Of a stretch of DNA of 64,000 bases, positions 51,740 through 62,928 are shown in pieces; within the stretch, counting starts at the first letter, position 1, and every line of letters begins with the position of its first letter. Location: positions 484,817 through 548,816 of the forward strand of contig NC_083376.1 in NCBI RefSeq assembly GCF_029542785.1. Reading direction: 5' to 3'. The translations under genes and the position numbers were made by a program. Source of the stretch: Malassezia japonica. Taxonomy: Eukaryota; Basidiomycota; Malasseziomycetes; Malasseziales; Malasseziaceae. The notes under the pieces are model-generated. The model worked only from the letters and a program-made list of their open reading frames with translations, made no database searches and had not been told where the DNA came from.

Positions 51740-53251
51740 TTAGGCCGACAGAGTAACGGCAATGAGACCAGTAGCCATAAGAGTGGCGAGGATGGGGACC
51801 CGGACCGAGGCAGCACCGTTACCGCTCTGGGCCTTGTTCTGGCTGTCGTCCGAGGAGTCGCTGCTGCCACTGCTGCCACCGCTACCACCGCTGCTCGAGC
51901 TGTTCGAGCTACCCGAGTTGCTGTTGCTCGACGAGCCACCGTTGGCAGCCTGCTTCACCGACGCAGCCGAGAAACCGCCAGCCTTGGTCTGGTTCTTCTC
52001 GGGCGTGATCGTAATGCTCGAGTTCACGTTGACCTTCATGTTGCTAGGGTCAGGGAGATTCTTGGCGTCAATCTTGCCACTGGTGAAGTCGGCAAAGTTG
52101 TTGTACGTCGGCTGGTTCTCCACGTAAGGGTTCGTCGCGTTGAAGCAGGCCGAAAGCGGCACGATGTTCTTGTACGCAGACTTAATCTTGGGGAACATCT
52201 TGATGAACTCGCCCATCGTGTTGTTCGTAAGCTCGTGCGTGAGCACAACCACACCATGGTCATTGGTCGTGCCGTTCTTGCCCTGCTTAATGATGTTCTG
52301 GTAGTTCGAGTCGATCTGCTGGGTGCTCGCCTGGCCGTCAGGGCTGATGTTCCAGTCATCCGTGTCGTTGTCCCAGATAATGGTGCGCAGACCAAGACCC
52401 TGGGCAACAGCACGGACACGGTCATCGACATCACCGAAAGGAGGGCGCCAGCAGCGCGGAGTAACGCCAATGACATCCTTGATGATGCGCATAGTGTAGT
52501 ACAGCTCAGCAAACACCTGGGTAGTGGTGAGCGTGGTCATGTAGTGGTGCGACCAAGTATGCACACAGACATCGTGACCATCGCTAAGACCACGCTGAGC
52601 CTGCAGGGGCCAGTCAACGACGTTGGTACCAATGTAGAACAGAGTAGCCTTGAGCTTCTGCTGCTTCAGGTAGTCGTAGAAGGCATTGTGCGAGCAGTTG
52701 GGACCGTCGTCAAAGGTCAAACCCCAAGTGTTCGGCTCAGGGCAGCTGACAATGTCGTCAACGTACTTCTTGTTCTTGGGCTGGGTGCAACCAGTAGCAG
52801 TCCACCAGCAGTCAGTGTCCTGCTGGGTGTTGTACGAGTCCGAGGCACCCTGGTCGATTCCCATGTTGTCCGAGGTACCCTTCTTCGGCTGGAGGTTCTT
52901 GGGGAGGAGACCAGAGTCAAGGATCTCCTTGTACACCTTACCAGCGGTGTCATCACCGGTAACAATGTCGGCGATTTGGCCAGCCTTGGGGTACGTCTTG
53001 GCGAGGTCCTGGCTGTTGGGAAGACCGTAGGGCTTGCACTGCTGTTGCGGGTCCTCAACCTTGGCCATGTCGGCAGCAGTCGAGGGGTTGGCACGCGCCA
53101 TCATATGGCCACGGCCGTGAAGGTGGTGAGCGCGAGCCTGGTGGATGTCACGCGACTCAGGCACAGCAAAACCGCGACCCACATGAGCAGAGGTAGAGAG
53201 CGCCGACGCAAGCACAACAGTGCTGCTGACAAGGGCGGAAGTCAGCTTCAT
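51740..53251 (-). CDS. Chitin deacetylase paralogue 5, divergent (GPI-type)
   Basis: 503 aa, no intron, the most divergent member. Signal peptide MKLTSALVSSTVVLASALST, then a His/Arg-rich pro-region (HHLHGRGHMMARA). The CE4 domain has LTFDDGPNC, HTWSHHYMTT, WRPPFGDVDDRV (Phe replaces the usual Tyr) and VLTHELTNNT, with a small insertion before the last motif. A long Ser/Asn/Gly linker and a hydrophobic end (LATLMATGLIAVTLSA) follow. It is probably the oldest duplicate and may act at a different growth stage; this is inference. Confidence 0.92.
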   Translation of the reverse strand: MKLTSALVSSTVVLASALSTSAHVGRGFAVPESRDIHQARAHHLHGRGHMMARANPSTAADMAKVEDPQQQCKPYGLPNSQDLAKTYPKAGQIADIVTGDDTAGKVYKEILDSGLLPKNLQPKKGTSDNMGIDQGASDSYNTQQDTDCWWTATGCTQPKNKKYVDDIVSCPEPNTWGLTFDDGPNCSHNAFYDYLKQQKLKATLFYIGTNVVDWPLQAQRGLSDGHDVCVHTWSHHYMTTLTTTQVFAELYYTMRIIKDVIGVTPRCWRPPFGDVDDRVRAVAQGLGLRTIIWDNDTDDWNISPDGQASTQQIDSNYQNIIKQGKNGTTNDHGVVVLTHELTNNTMGEFIKMFPKIKSAYKNIVPLSACFNATNPYVENQPTYNNFADFTSGKIDAKNLPDPSNMKVNVNSSITITPEKNQTKAGGFSAASVKQAANGGSSSNSNSGSSNSSSSGGSGGSSGSSDSSDDSQNKAQSGNGAASVRVPILATLMATGLIAVTLSA

Positions 53252-53797
53252 GAGGGATCACAACGGCTGGTAAGAGAGCAAGAGGGAGTCTTGCGCCCAG
53301 GGAATATGAACGGTTTAGGACGCAAGGGCCGCGCGAACTTTGCCATTGGCTCGCGTGCGCATGAGCGAGCGCGACGTGCCTAGCAGCTGCAAGATTGCTT
53401 TCTGCACTGAATCGTGAGGTGCATAGACTCTGGCTGGGTTGGCCCGTACGGTTTAGATGCCCCGTGCAGTTTGAGACATTATCGAACCAATAGTTAAGTG
53501 CGATTAGAATGTATAGTAAACAAATGCGCCCTTTTCGTAATCGATCTATGTTACACCTATGCACAGAGGCGTCACTTAACCTCTATTCAGAATAGCGATG
53601 CCTAATTCGCCGTAAAAGTCAACCAGAGTAAGTCCTAATTCTGCCATGTGGGCGGGTCGTGTGCAGCCTCCGCAAAAAGGGGCTAGCATGCAGATGCCAG
53701 TTGTACAGCCCCCCTACATGCGGCCGTATGCGGGCGGGAGGAGATTTACAACCGAATAGGTCACGTGTGCCTGGCTTGCAATGACGGCGCTCAGAGC
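53252..53797. promoter_or_regulatory. Intergenic boundary between core and subtelomeric block
   Basis: 546 bp upstream of chitin deacetylase 5 and downstream of the first hydroxylase copy. A CACGTG lies at 53762-53767. No ORF is supported. Base composition falls toward AT to the right of here. Confidence 0.4.
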
Positions 53798-54866
53798 CTA
53801 GCGGACCCGGTGGTTCCAGTCAACATTGTCCGCACGTGTTTCTAGGCGATCGCCACGCGTGCCAAATAGCGAATCCCACAGTACGGATTGCTTTCCGTAG
53901 TTGTAGCTGTTACGCCATCCATGGCGGTGGTGCAAGTCGTGGTCCTCAATAACAGCGTCGCACTGGAAGGGCCGGAGAAGAGCAGAGGTCTGTGAAAGGT
54001 CAGTCACGCTTGTAGTATCAACGTACTAGTACGGCAGGGTAGTACATGCGCAACCCTGCGTGTCCCATAATCTCGATAGAGACAAAGTACATGGACCAGA
54101 TATACAATGCATCAAAATTGATGGGGTACATCATATAGGCGATAATGGGAGTCCCAAAAGCATCAAAGATCTCTTGAGGCTCGTCAGCAAAGCCAAGCAA
54201 GTAAGCGGATGGGTGCTTCGTTGTATGATGACGCTTGTGGTATTTCCAAATGGATGGGATTTCGTGCGTAGCACGATGCGCCCAATAATAGACAAAGTCC
54301 GCAATAATGGTGAAAACACCGAGCTGAATCGGAAGCCACCAACTCAGACTTGGAATCGCGTGCCGGTCATATGCAAGACAAAACACCATCAGCGGTCGTC
54401 CAAGGAGTCCAACAAGCATTTCTTTATATAGCTTTCCGGTCATGCCTTCGGGGATAGCATCTCGATCGACTTCGCCATCCAGGAAACCGTACGTCATAGA
54501 ATACTCGCGGAGTCTCTTGAAAAACGATCTCACGAAAAAGGAATTGAATACGACAGTTAGCATATACACCACAGCAGGGTGAGCTGACCAGCCGGTAAAG
54601 TGCATATAAGCCCACCTCGCCACAACGGGAATGACCACAATTGGGAATATGCGAAGGTGCTGGTCCCAATCGTAAAACACAGGCACTTTCCCTTTCGGCT
54701 TGGGGTAATCAAACTCTTGCGAGTTAGGATTCAAGACATTGCGCTTCTTCAACACTTTCTGTGCGTACGTCAGTTCAGATGGATTCTTGTGTTTCCAGTC
54801 ATCAGCAAAGGGACGAGGTCTTTCGTCACGCTTTGTTGGGCATGTACTAGATGATTCGGTAGACAT
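53798..54866 (-). CDS. Fatty acid hydroxylase/sterol desaturase superfamily protein, copy A
   Basis: Di-iron membrane oxygenase of unknown substrate. Two exons (54866-54027 and 53989-53798) with a 37-nt intron at 53990-54026; 343 aa. Histidine boxes: HRATH (about residue 195), HKRHH (about 208), and HDLHH in exon 2, which is reached only by splicing. Hydrophobic segments lie around VVIPVVARWAYMHF, AVVYMLTVVFNSFF and LGVFTIIADFVYYW. The soluble start (ERPRPFADDWKHK) is unusual for Erg3, Erg25 or Sur2, so I give no symbol. An ATG at 54875 would add three residues. It is a close tandem duplicate of copy B, offset by exactly 1506 bp. Confidence 0.85.
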
Positions 54867-54959
54867 TTTTAACATAACGTTCTTGCCACCAGGATGATGC
54901 TCATCTTATACTGTCAGAATGTGGCACTAGACAATTAGGAGTCGTGTGAGTCAAGGAAC

Positions 54960-55075
54960 CAGGAGCTCTTTTCACATGCAATGTGGAGGCGGTGCAGGCG
55001 AGCGGGCGGTAGACGGTGTTGGCAAATTCTTTACCCCGCAATATTGAGCTAATCCCCGCACCTGAAAGGTTCGCC
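54960..55075 (-). repeat. Duplicated upstream segment of hydroxylase copy A
   Basis: Matches 56463-56578 upstream of copy B with few differences (GAGCTCTTTTCACATGCAAT opens this copy). The promoter was therefore duplicated together with the gene. Confidence 0.8.
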
Positions 55076-55079
55076 ATAT

Positions 55080-55262
55080 CGCTGACACAAAGCAGCTAAC
55101 GCCCGAGACCGTAAGGAAAAGTATGCGGCGAGGTAGTTCGTCTGATGCGTCGACCATCAAATACCAGTAATAAAGATGGGGATTAGGAGCGCAAATGGAG
55201 GTGTATTCGCGACATTTACAAACTGCGATGCTCCTATATGACCGTGGTACTTTTCTCTCTAA
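55080..55262 (-). pseudogene. Relic fragment of the UNC93-like transporter gene
   Basis: About 180 bp clearly similar to 57338-57515 inside the intact transporter gene, for example shared GAAAAGTATGC, TACCAGTAATAAAGAT and ATTAGGAGCGCAAAT words. Read in the transporter frame, the minus strand gives ALLIPIFITGI, then a TGA stop, then a TNYLAAYFS-like stretch. It lacks both gene ends. It lies between the two hydroxylase copies, so the original duplication must have included part of the neighbouring transporter. Confidence 0.8.
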
Positions 55263-55303
55263 TAAGCCACACATGCCTCGCTTGCGACCACAGGGCTCAT
55301 GGC

Positions 55304-56372
55304 CTAGTGCACCCGGTGGTGCCAGTTAATGTTGTCTGCACGAGTTTCGAAACGATCGCCACGCGTGCCAAATAGCGAATCCCACAGTGTGCTCTGCTTT
55401 CCGTAGTTGTAGCTGCTGCGCCACCCATGACGGTGGTGCAAGTCGTGGTCCTCAATAACAATTTCGCAATTGAATGGCCGTAGAAGGGCAGAGGTCTGTG
55501 AAAGGTCAGTCACGCTTGTTGTATTAACGTACTAGTACGGCAGGGTAGTACATGCGCAACCCTGCGTGTCCCATAATCTCGATAGAGACAAAGTACATGG
55601 CCCAGATATACAATGCATCAAAATTGATGGGGTACATCATATAGGCGATAATGGGAGTTCCAAAGGCGTCAAAGATCTCTTGAGGCTCGTCAGCAAAGCC
55701 AAGCAAGTAAGCGGATGGGTGCTTCGTTGTATGATGACGCTTGTGGTATTTCCAAATGGATGGGATTTCGTGCGTGGCACGGTGTACCCAGTAATAGACG
55801 AAGTCTGCAATAATCGTAAAAACGCCCAGCTGGATCGGAAGCCACCAACTCAGACTTGGAATCGCGTGCCGGTCGTATGCAAGACAAAACACCATCAGTG
55901 GTCGTCCAAGGAGTCCGACAAGCATTTCTTTATACAGTTTTCCGGTCATGCCTTCCGGGACGGCATCTCGGTCGACTTCGCCATCCAGGAAACCGTACGT
56001 CATCGAATACTCGCGGAGTCTCTTGAAAAATGATTTCACGAAAATGGAATTGAATACAACAGTTAGCATGTACACCACAACAGGGTGAGCTGACCAGCCG
56101 GTAAAGTGCATATAAGCCCACCTCGCCACAATGGGAATAATCACAAGTGGGAAGAGGCGGATGTGTTGGTCCCATTCGTAGAACACAGGTACTTTCCCTT
56201 TTGGCTTGGGGTAATCAAACTCTTGCGAGTTAGGATTCAAGACATTGCGCTCCTTCAATACTTTCTGTGAGTACGTTAGTTCCGATGACTTCTTGTGTTT
56301 CCAGTCATCAGCGAAGGGACGAGGTCTTTCGTCTAACTGTGTTGGTCGTGTGCTTGATGAGACGGTAGGCAT
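55304..56372 (-). CDS. Fatty acid hydroxylase/sterol desaturase superfamily protein, copy B
   Basis: 343 aa, two exons (56372-55533 and 55495-55304), with a 37-nt intron at 55496-55532 in the same place and nearly the same sequence as copy A. All three histidine boxes (HRATH, HKRHH, HDLHH) are intact. Differences from copy A cluster in the first 50 residues and near the C-terminus (RPFNCEIVIEDHDLH versus RPFQCDAVIEDHDLH), while the catalytic core is almost unchanged. Both copies therefore look functional. Probable retained recent duplicate; dosage or divergent regulation is possible. Confidence 0.86.
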
Positions 56373-56462
56373 TTTCGTCGCAGCTCGTGTCAGCAGGACA
56401 ATGCCAAGAATATATTGTCAAGAGTAGTGGCCTGGATGACGAGAATTCGTGTGATTCTAGAA

Positions 56463-56578
56463 ACCGGTAGCTCTTTTCACATGCAATGTGGAGGCGGTGC
56501 AGGCGAGCGGGCGGTAGCCGGTGTTGGCAAGTGCTTTACCCCGCAATTTTGAGCTTAACCCCGCACCTGTGAAGTACG
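56463..56578 (-). repeat. Duplicated upstream segment of hydroxylase copy B
   Basis: Partner of 54960-55075 (see that entry). The match fades after about 56570, near the end of the UNC93-like gene. Confidence 0.8.
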
Positions 56579-56668
56579 CCACATCACCGGTAACACCGGC
56601 AAGCGCTTCTCGTCAGTGAAGAATAGACTGTTTTCAACGGTTGTTAGCCTATGGTGCTGTGCCAGAAT

Positions 56669-58230
56669 TTATGGGGCGGAAAGTAGACTATTTCTCTTCA
56701 AATCTGTACTGTTCTTGAGTTCATCGGACGAGGCATCATCCAGGCTTACTTGCACTTTGTGGTCCAGACCACTGTCTGTTTCGGAATTACCGATGTCTTC
56801 ATGGTTCTCAGCTAGAACGACCTCGATTTTTTGAGGCGGCACTCTTCCTACTGCCAGTGTGGTAGGGATCAGGCATGCCATCCATAGAGCAAACGACAGA
56901 ATGCCTTGGTTGAGATTGGGCCAATGCGTAGCACCAACAACATAGGAAAGACAACTTCCCAATGACTCAAAGGTGCGCAGGACACCAACTGTGCGTTCCA
57001 GGGTACCATCCACGTGCTTGTAAGTGCCGACAAGCCAGTAAAGGTAGGCCAATTGCGCTTCGTAGAAGAATCTGGTTATGGTCAGTATATTTGTCTGAAC
57101 GTACTTCCAAAGAATAAGCACAGCAAATGCACTGTTGAAACGACCGGTACTTCCATCCCAATCCACAGGAGTGCTATTGCGATTGAAGTTCACTTCAACA
57201 ACCATTTGCCAGACCCATAACCCAGTCGTACAAATGGCCATAAACGCCCAAATGATTCGGGCTCGTCGAGCCTGGTTTCCAAGCCACTTTGCATCAGTAA
57301 ATATGCCAAATAGGACATCAGCCAGAATGTTTGCAATGGCAGTGAGCAAAGCGGCTAGCGCCCGGGACCGAACGGAAAAGTATGCAGTGAGGTAGTTCGA
57401 CTGATACGTCGACCCCCAAATACCAGTAATAAAGATCGGGATTAGGAGCGCAAATTGAGGTGTTTTCGTGACATGCCATAAACTGCGAAGTTCCTGCTTG
57501 ACTGTGGTGTTTTTGCCTTTAAGATAAGGTACCTTTGTCCCATCTGGCCGCACGACTTTGTTTGGCGGGCTTAAGAGCAGGGAGATGGGAAAGCCCAAGC
57601 ATTGTATTGCGATAAGGACTAGGTATGTCGTGTAAGACACCTTTCCAGCTCCTCGGCCATTGGCGTTGAGCCCCACAGAGATAATTCCACTGATAAGCGG
57701 ACCAAGGTTCCGGATTCCTAGCCAAATTGCCACCATTCTTCCTCTCTGAGATTCACTTGGGTATCCAACTGCAATTGTTGCCTCCGAGGCCCAAAAAAGT
57801 GAAGCACCAATGCCACAGAGTGCTGCGCCGAACAGCACATACCACTCACTGTTCACTGTTAGCCCTTGCATGTGACACAAGTGAATTGCTTACATTCCAT
57901 AACGATTATTGCAATAGAGACTTGAAGCGTAGGGTGTATAGCTAGTTGGTTAGTTTCGTCGAAAATAAATCATGACACATACAGGATCACTCCAATTACC
58001 AGTGTCCATTTCGAACCAATTTTATTGCAAAGACCACCCGCAATAGTGCAGCCAACGACCATAATACCGTAAGTAAGGGCGTTTGCAGCATTGATGAGGT
58101 ATGGCTTCGCTGCACCACCAGCCCCGAGATTGTTTAGCGCATTCCAAATACCGGGTTGCGTAAATGAAACAAAACCAACGACAACAATCTGAAAGAGTAC
58201 CGTTCTATAGAACGGCGTATTCAAACTCAT
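56669..58230 (-). CDS. UNC93-like major facilitator transporter
   Basis: Polytopic plasma-membrane transporter-like protein of the fungal UNC93/DUF895 group; substrate unknown. Three exons: 58230-57983, 57941-57894 (48 nt) and 57848-56669; introns 41 nt (57942-57982) and 45 nt (57849-57893). Product 491 aa. Splicing yields VIGVILYTPYASSLYCNNRY joined to GIEWYVLFGAALCG, the family's TM2-TM3 pattern. About eleven hydrophobic helices are visible. The cytosolic C-terminus is acidic with a Ser/Asp-rich end. Head-to-head with a TauD-like dioxygenase over 200 bp, which suggests coordinated uptake and oxidation of one substrate. Confidence 0.8.
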
Positions 58231-58430
58231 TAGGGGAGAAGGGTAATGCAGTTTTCCTTCATTCTTGGTTAAGTTCTCTCTTGCACCCTTGGCGGAGCTA
58301 AAATTACGTGCTTTCTAGGTTGAGAGGTTATGTGGAGCACGTCAAATGGTTAATGGCGTGACATTGTGTGGTGCATCGAGAATGTATATAATGGATTTGA
58401 ACACGGAATCGACTAGGACCCCATTCAAAT

Positions 58431-59772
58431 ATGACTACAAGTGTGGCACCCCTTAAAACAGATTCCGTTCCTTTCAAACAGCTCGAAAACTCCGGTGTGA
58501 GAGACCCTGCTTTAGCATTTCAGCTAGGAAATGCGCCGTACCAAAAAGAACTTCAGTTTACGACAAGCACGAATGATACAGTGAGCACCCCATTTCCTGG
58601 CATATTAGTTCCATCGCATGAGCTCTCGACTGATCAATTTATTACGGCAGTATCTGAACTCTCTCAACAGCCTTTGTATTTATCCTCGAGTGACGTTGAT
58701 AAAGTAAGTACTGGTATATTGTCGCAAGGCAGGGTGCTAACACGATATAGTCGGCGCTAGGGAGGAGTTGACTGCTAGGGGTGGTGCTATCCAATTCAAG
58801 AAAACGCCTTTGCGCACCGCTGAAGATTTTTCTCGGTTCATGCATGCGTGTGGTGAAGGTGCCCGCTGGACTCATCACATCGACAAAGGCCTAATGGTCC
58901 TTCGTCGTCCATTTGCCGAAAATGTTGCTACAGCAAATGAAGGGCCCCCTCACCAACCCATCGGGTCGCATAATGAGTATGGCTTGTCAAGTCATTACCC
59001 TTCATACATTGCGTTCTTCTGCCTGTCACCGCCAGAGGAAGGCGGTCAGACCCCCATTGCCTCGAGTTTGGCACTCTATGAAAACCTAAAAGTGGACCAT
59101 CCTGAACTCTTAGATGCAATTCAGCATAAAGGTGTCACATTCAACATCCATCACCCAAGGACAAGCATAGAAAACAACCTGCAAGGGAATGGGTTGTTCA
59201 CTGAAAGTGCTTTTGGTCCTTCTGGTGATGTGAATATTGGACAGCTGAATGAAGCACAAAAGCGCAAAACTGTCGAAGACAATGTCGCAAGTCTTGCAGC
59301 GGAAGGAGGCTGGGATCCAAGTCATGAAGGCGATCCTAGTCAACCTCTCTGGAAGCGTCGCGGATTTTCTGCTAACTGGCAGGATGATGGGTCGCTGATC
59401 GTACAACAGCGAGTACCGGGAGTACGCAATCATCCGGTATTCGATGTTCCAACCTACTTTAACAATATCCATAACCGGATCTTGTACTCCGAACTGTATG
59501 GCTCACCAGAGTCGGACTACATAAGGGGCAATCCAGCTACTTCTACGGACAAGGTAATTTCGATGCAACCTCCGCAAATTACTGAACTGGATGGTGATTC
59601 TGAATTCCCTCACGCCTGGAAAGAAGTCGTGAAGCGAGTCACTGCGGAACTGCAGGTAGATGTCGAATGGGAGGTGGGAGACGTCTTGGTTCTGGATAAT
59701 CTTGCTGTCCAGCACGGTAGGCGACCTTGGAAAGGAAACCGGCGTTTGCTTGCTAGCCTCTGGGATGCATAA
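58431..59772 (+). CDS. TauD/TfdA-like Fe(II)/2-oxoglutarate dioxygenase
   Basis: Non-haem iron oxygenase; relatives cleave taurine and other sulfonates or hydroxylate small acids. Two exons (58431-58713 and 58751-59772), a 37-nt intron beginning GTATAT with a CTAAC branch element; 434 aa. Iron ligands: His and Glu in GSHNEYGLSSH (about residue 167) and the distal His in NLAVQHGRRPWKGNR (about residue 415), whose Arg probably binds 2-oxoglutarate. ATANEGPP and GGQTPIASSLALYE are typical of the fungal TauD clade. The donor choice is the only one that keeps the frame open; a stronger-looking GTAAGT sits 13 bp upstream. Confidence 0.85.
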
Positions 59773-60164
59773 CCTGAACATGTTGCCCCATTCTAGAACC
59801 TTGTCTCGCCGGCATATGTACACCCAATAGCATATACGCTGTCCCTTATACTGCTTGCCTGCCCGCCGTATACAATATTGGTCCAATATTTCGATTTGGG
59901 CTAATTAAGGATCCACGTGATCCGAACTCCTGAAGGAGTCTGGGCATGCTAGATGGGATACATGGGATATCTGGCTTACGTACGACCATAGGTATGGAAT
60001 TAAAGAGACATGTTGGTCCAAGATGACACGGTACTTGGAAGTCATACCGTCAATATAAACATTCCATATCTTATGTGCAGAATAAAGTCCATCATCGCCG
60101 ACATGTTCACGCGTGGATCTCCGTTCCGCTTGCAACCTTCAGACGATGTATGCGCGCACAATAA
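59773..60164. other. Convergent intergenic stretch, nothing recognised
   Basis: 392 bp between the TauD-like and MFS transporter stops, AT-rich. I see no supported ORF, RNA gene or repeat. Confidence 0.5.
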
Positions 60165-62164
60165 TTAGTGCTTTTCTTCATCGTCAACCTTCTTTGCATC
60201 ATGTTCAAGCGGCTCAGGGTCTCCCGTTTTCCTAGCCCGCATAATCTCCTGGGCAAACGGAGACTTAGCACGAATCTGCTCGCCCTTCCAATAGAAGATG
60301 TAGATGGGAATTGCAACCAAGATAGCCAGGAAAGCAAGGAGTGTACTGGCCCATTCAAAGTGCAACGTACCCATGTTCTTGTACATGGGGACAGCAAACA
60401 TGGCAGAGATACCAGCAAGGAAATCACGAGCAAGAGCGTTTCCACCAGTCGCAGAAGCAGAGTAAGGACCATACGATGCAACCATGTAGTCAATCGTTGC
60501 CATGTAAATGGCGTAGTTAGCAATCGCAATCAACACTGAGAAAATCATCGGTGCAATCCAGTGGACATGAGGGGGACCCAAAGAAGTCCATGCGAAGCCA
60601 AAGAGACCGATAGTTTCCAAAGGAGCAGTGTACAGAAGCCACCAGAGACGGATCTCAGGCTTAAGAAGATCGGGGTCACGACGGCGAACTTTGCGCTGCG
60701 CATGGATCGTGGGGAAGAAAGAGAAGAATGCAAGAATATACCCAAGGTTGATTGGGATGAAGGCAAGACCATTATGAAGGACAGAGAAGCCCCACTGAGC
60801 GTAGACGAGCTCGAACGACTCGGAGAAGATGAAGATCAGGGCATCAGAGAACTGAAGCGGTCAGTATCATGCCCACTTATTTCGAAAGAATACGTACACC
60901 ACTGAGCAGCGAGAGGAACAGGACGATCGGCTCGCGGACGAACATCTCAAAGGGACGGTACCAAGTAGTGAGGATCTCCTTAGCACTGAAACGATTTTCC
61001 TTGAGCTCATCCGGACCGTAAACGTTGGTTTCGCCAGCTTTACGACGCTTCTTTGCCTCGCGATCGAGAAGAATAGTTTCACGAGTCTCAGGAACAACAA
61101 TGGCATGAACAAGTTGTGTAACAACACCGCCAATGAGCTGCGCCCAAAAGATCCAATAGAGAGGCGTGAGATACTTCTTCTCGCTTCCAGTGAGGCCACC
61201 AATAAAACCACCAATAAAAGGACCGATGGAAGTACCAATAACCGAGGAAAGCACAATAAATGCAATAGCGTACTGTTGGTCGTCGACGTCGAATAAGTCG
61301 GCGACGATACCAAGCGTCACACTACCACCAGCAGTGAAAAGACCGCCGAAGAAACGAGCGGCAATCAAATTCGAGAAGTTAGGGGCAAGTGCCGCCCAGA
61401 CTTGGGTGCCTTAAATGTGGTTAGCATATATTCCAACAACCGATTGCAGCAAACATACAGTTAACAAGGAACAAAGAAAGCTGCATAATCGGCCAACGAC
61501 CGAGCTCTTCACTCCAGGGGGCCCATAGCTAGTGTCGGTGTAAGTACCTCAAGACGCAAGTGTAAATTCCACATACCTCCGAACCGAACGCGTAGGCAAC
61601 GAGGAAGATCATTTGTCCAACACGAGCGCCCTGCTCCGATACACCTGAGAAACGCTCCTCGTCTTCAAAAATGAATTTCACTGCGTTCGGGTAAACCGAA
61701 GTGTTGAAGTTCATGCTGACTTGCACCATAAACACGACACACAAGATCATCCACTTTTTCCACGTAGGAAAACCAAAACCAACAGCCTTGGGTGCCATAC
61801 GCGAGGTAAGCTCAACTTTTCCGTCTTCACGCCTGGGACGGCGCATCATCTCTTCCTTTTCAATAGGAGGAGGCTTGCCTGCGTAGACAACCTGATAATT
61901 ACCTTGGTCGTCATCAGCAACAGTCATCTCAGGCGTAGAAGGGCGGTTTTCGTCGTCCTGCTCACCAGGCACGCCAGCGGGAGGCATGTCGATCTTGGAC
62001 GGCCGAGGAACTTGCTTCGTGGGGCCAGTGCTCTCAGAGAGGACCCTGAGATTACCAGCACCATCATCCGTGGCCGTCATTTCCGGCGTACCCGGCACAT
62101 CAACCATACTGCTCGCCTCATGGGCTGCATGATCGGCCGCTTGACCAGGGCCTGTTTGCGACAT
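60165..62164 (-). CDS. MFS transporter, DHA1 drug:H+ antiporter type
   Basis: Twelve-helix exporter of the fungal Tpo/Flr family; substrate unknown. Four exons (62164-61577, 61528-61459, 61409-60898, 60851-60165); introns 48, 49 and 46 nt (61529-61576, 61410-61458, 60852-60897). Product 618 aa. A long acidic N-terminal tail (about 130 residues, with two PEMT repeats: TPEMTATDD and TPEMTVADD) precedes the first helix. The DHA1 signature LWAPWSEELGRWPIMQLS starts right at the exon 1-2 junction, and FFGGLFTAGGSVTLGIVADL follows. The large central loop is basic (REAKKRRKAGETN). The C-terminal tail is charged and cytosolic. Confidence 0.88.
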
Positions 62165-62928
62165 GGGGGTAGAGATGAACTAGGACTTTGCCTGCGCGCA
62201 ACAAACTCGCGTCCATTTGCCCTAGGTGCGCCTCGCGCGGGCATTCAGGGTACAAATCCGGCGGTTAGCCCAATGAATCCCATATTTTGCCCAATGTGGT
62301 GACGTGATATACAGTAAACACTGATTAATAATCAATACCCGAGGGTCCAGGGTCAAATGGCTCCGCGCGTGTATAACGATTGGCTAAATCGGATTACCCG
62401 TGGTAATCCATGACATACTGATCCACGTTGCAGACGATAAGCAATGTCTTAATACCGGTTTATACCGGACGCTGGACGCATTTCAACATGTTTCACCTTA
62501 ATACTGCTCTTAATGCGGAACGCGTGGCACTGTAGCATACGCAAGTGCCTCCAATACATGACTTATAGGACCGCTAAACATGATGCTACTGCAGGATTCA
62601 TCAATAATATACATCTGGATGCGCCGACGCGTCAGAATACGAACGAGAACTTCAGAAGTTGAGCACACAAGTCAGAGAGTGAATTGAGATTTTAGTGTAG
62701 AATAGTTGAGTATCAAAGTAGCGTCCAGCATCTGGGTTAACTGAATTTGCCTAAGATGTTAACACCTTGCACTAGAAATTTGTGACCAATATTAATAATT
62801 GCACTCTATGTTTCTTAGTGTTACTCACTGCGAAAGTTCAGGAATAGCATTAAAGACAGCAAATCATAGAAACTCCAGTACTCCAATTTCGTATTTGTGG
62901 TTGTTTGTAATTCTGAACTTCCGGCAAG
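62165..62928. other. AT-rich subtelomeric gene-free stretch
   Basis: 764 bp between the MFS transporter start and the terminal ORF. No ORF, telomere-like repeats or recognised subtelomeric element. It probably contains the promoters of both flanking genes. Confidence 0.45.

Noticed and set aside
47628..53383. Plus-strand ORFs of 439-558 codons opposite the chitin deacetylases.
   Set aside because: Mirror frames of conserved genes with biased third positions; no domain, and the five show the same shadow pattern.
57439..57447. GGATTAGGA, complement of a possible telomerase RNA template.
   Set aside because: It lies in the coding sequence of the UNC93-like gene (ALLIPIF) and in its relic (55180-55188); explained by homology, not by a telomerase RNA.
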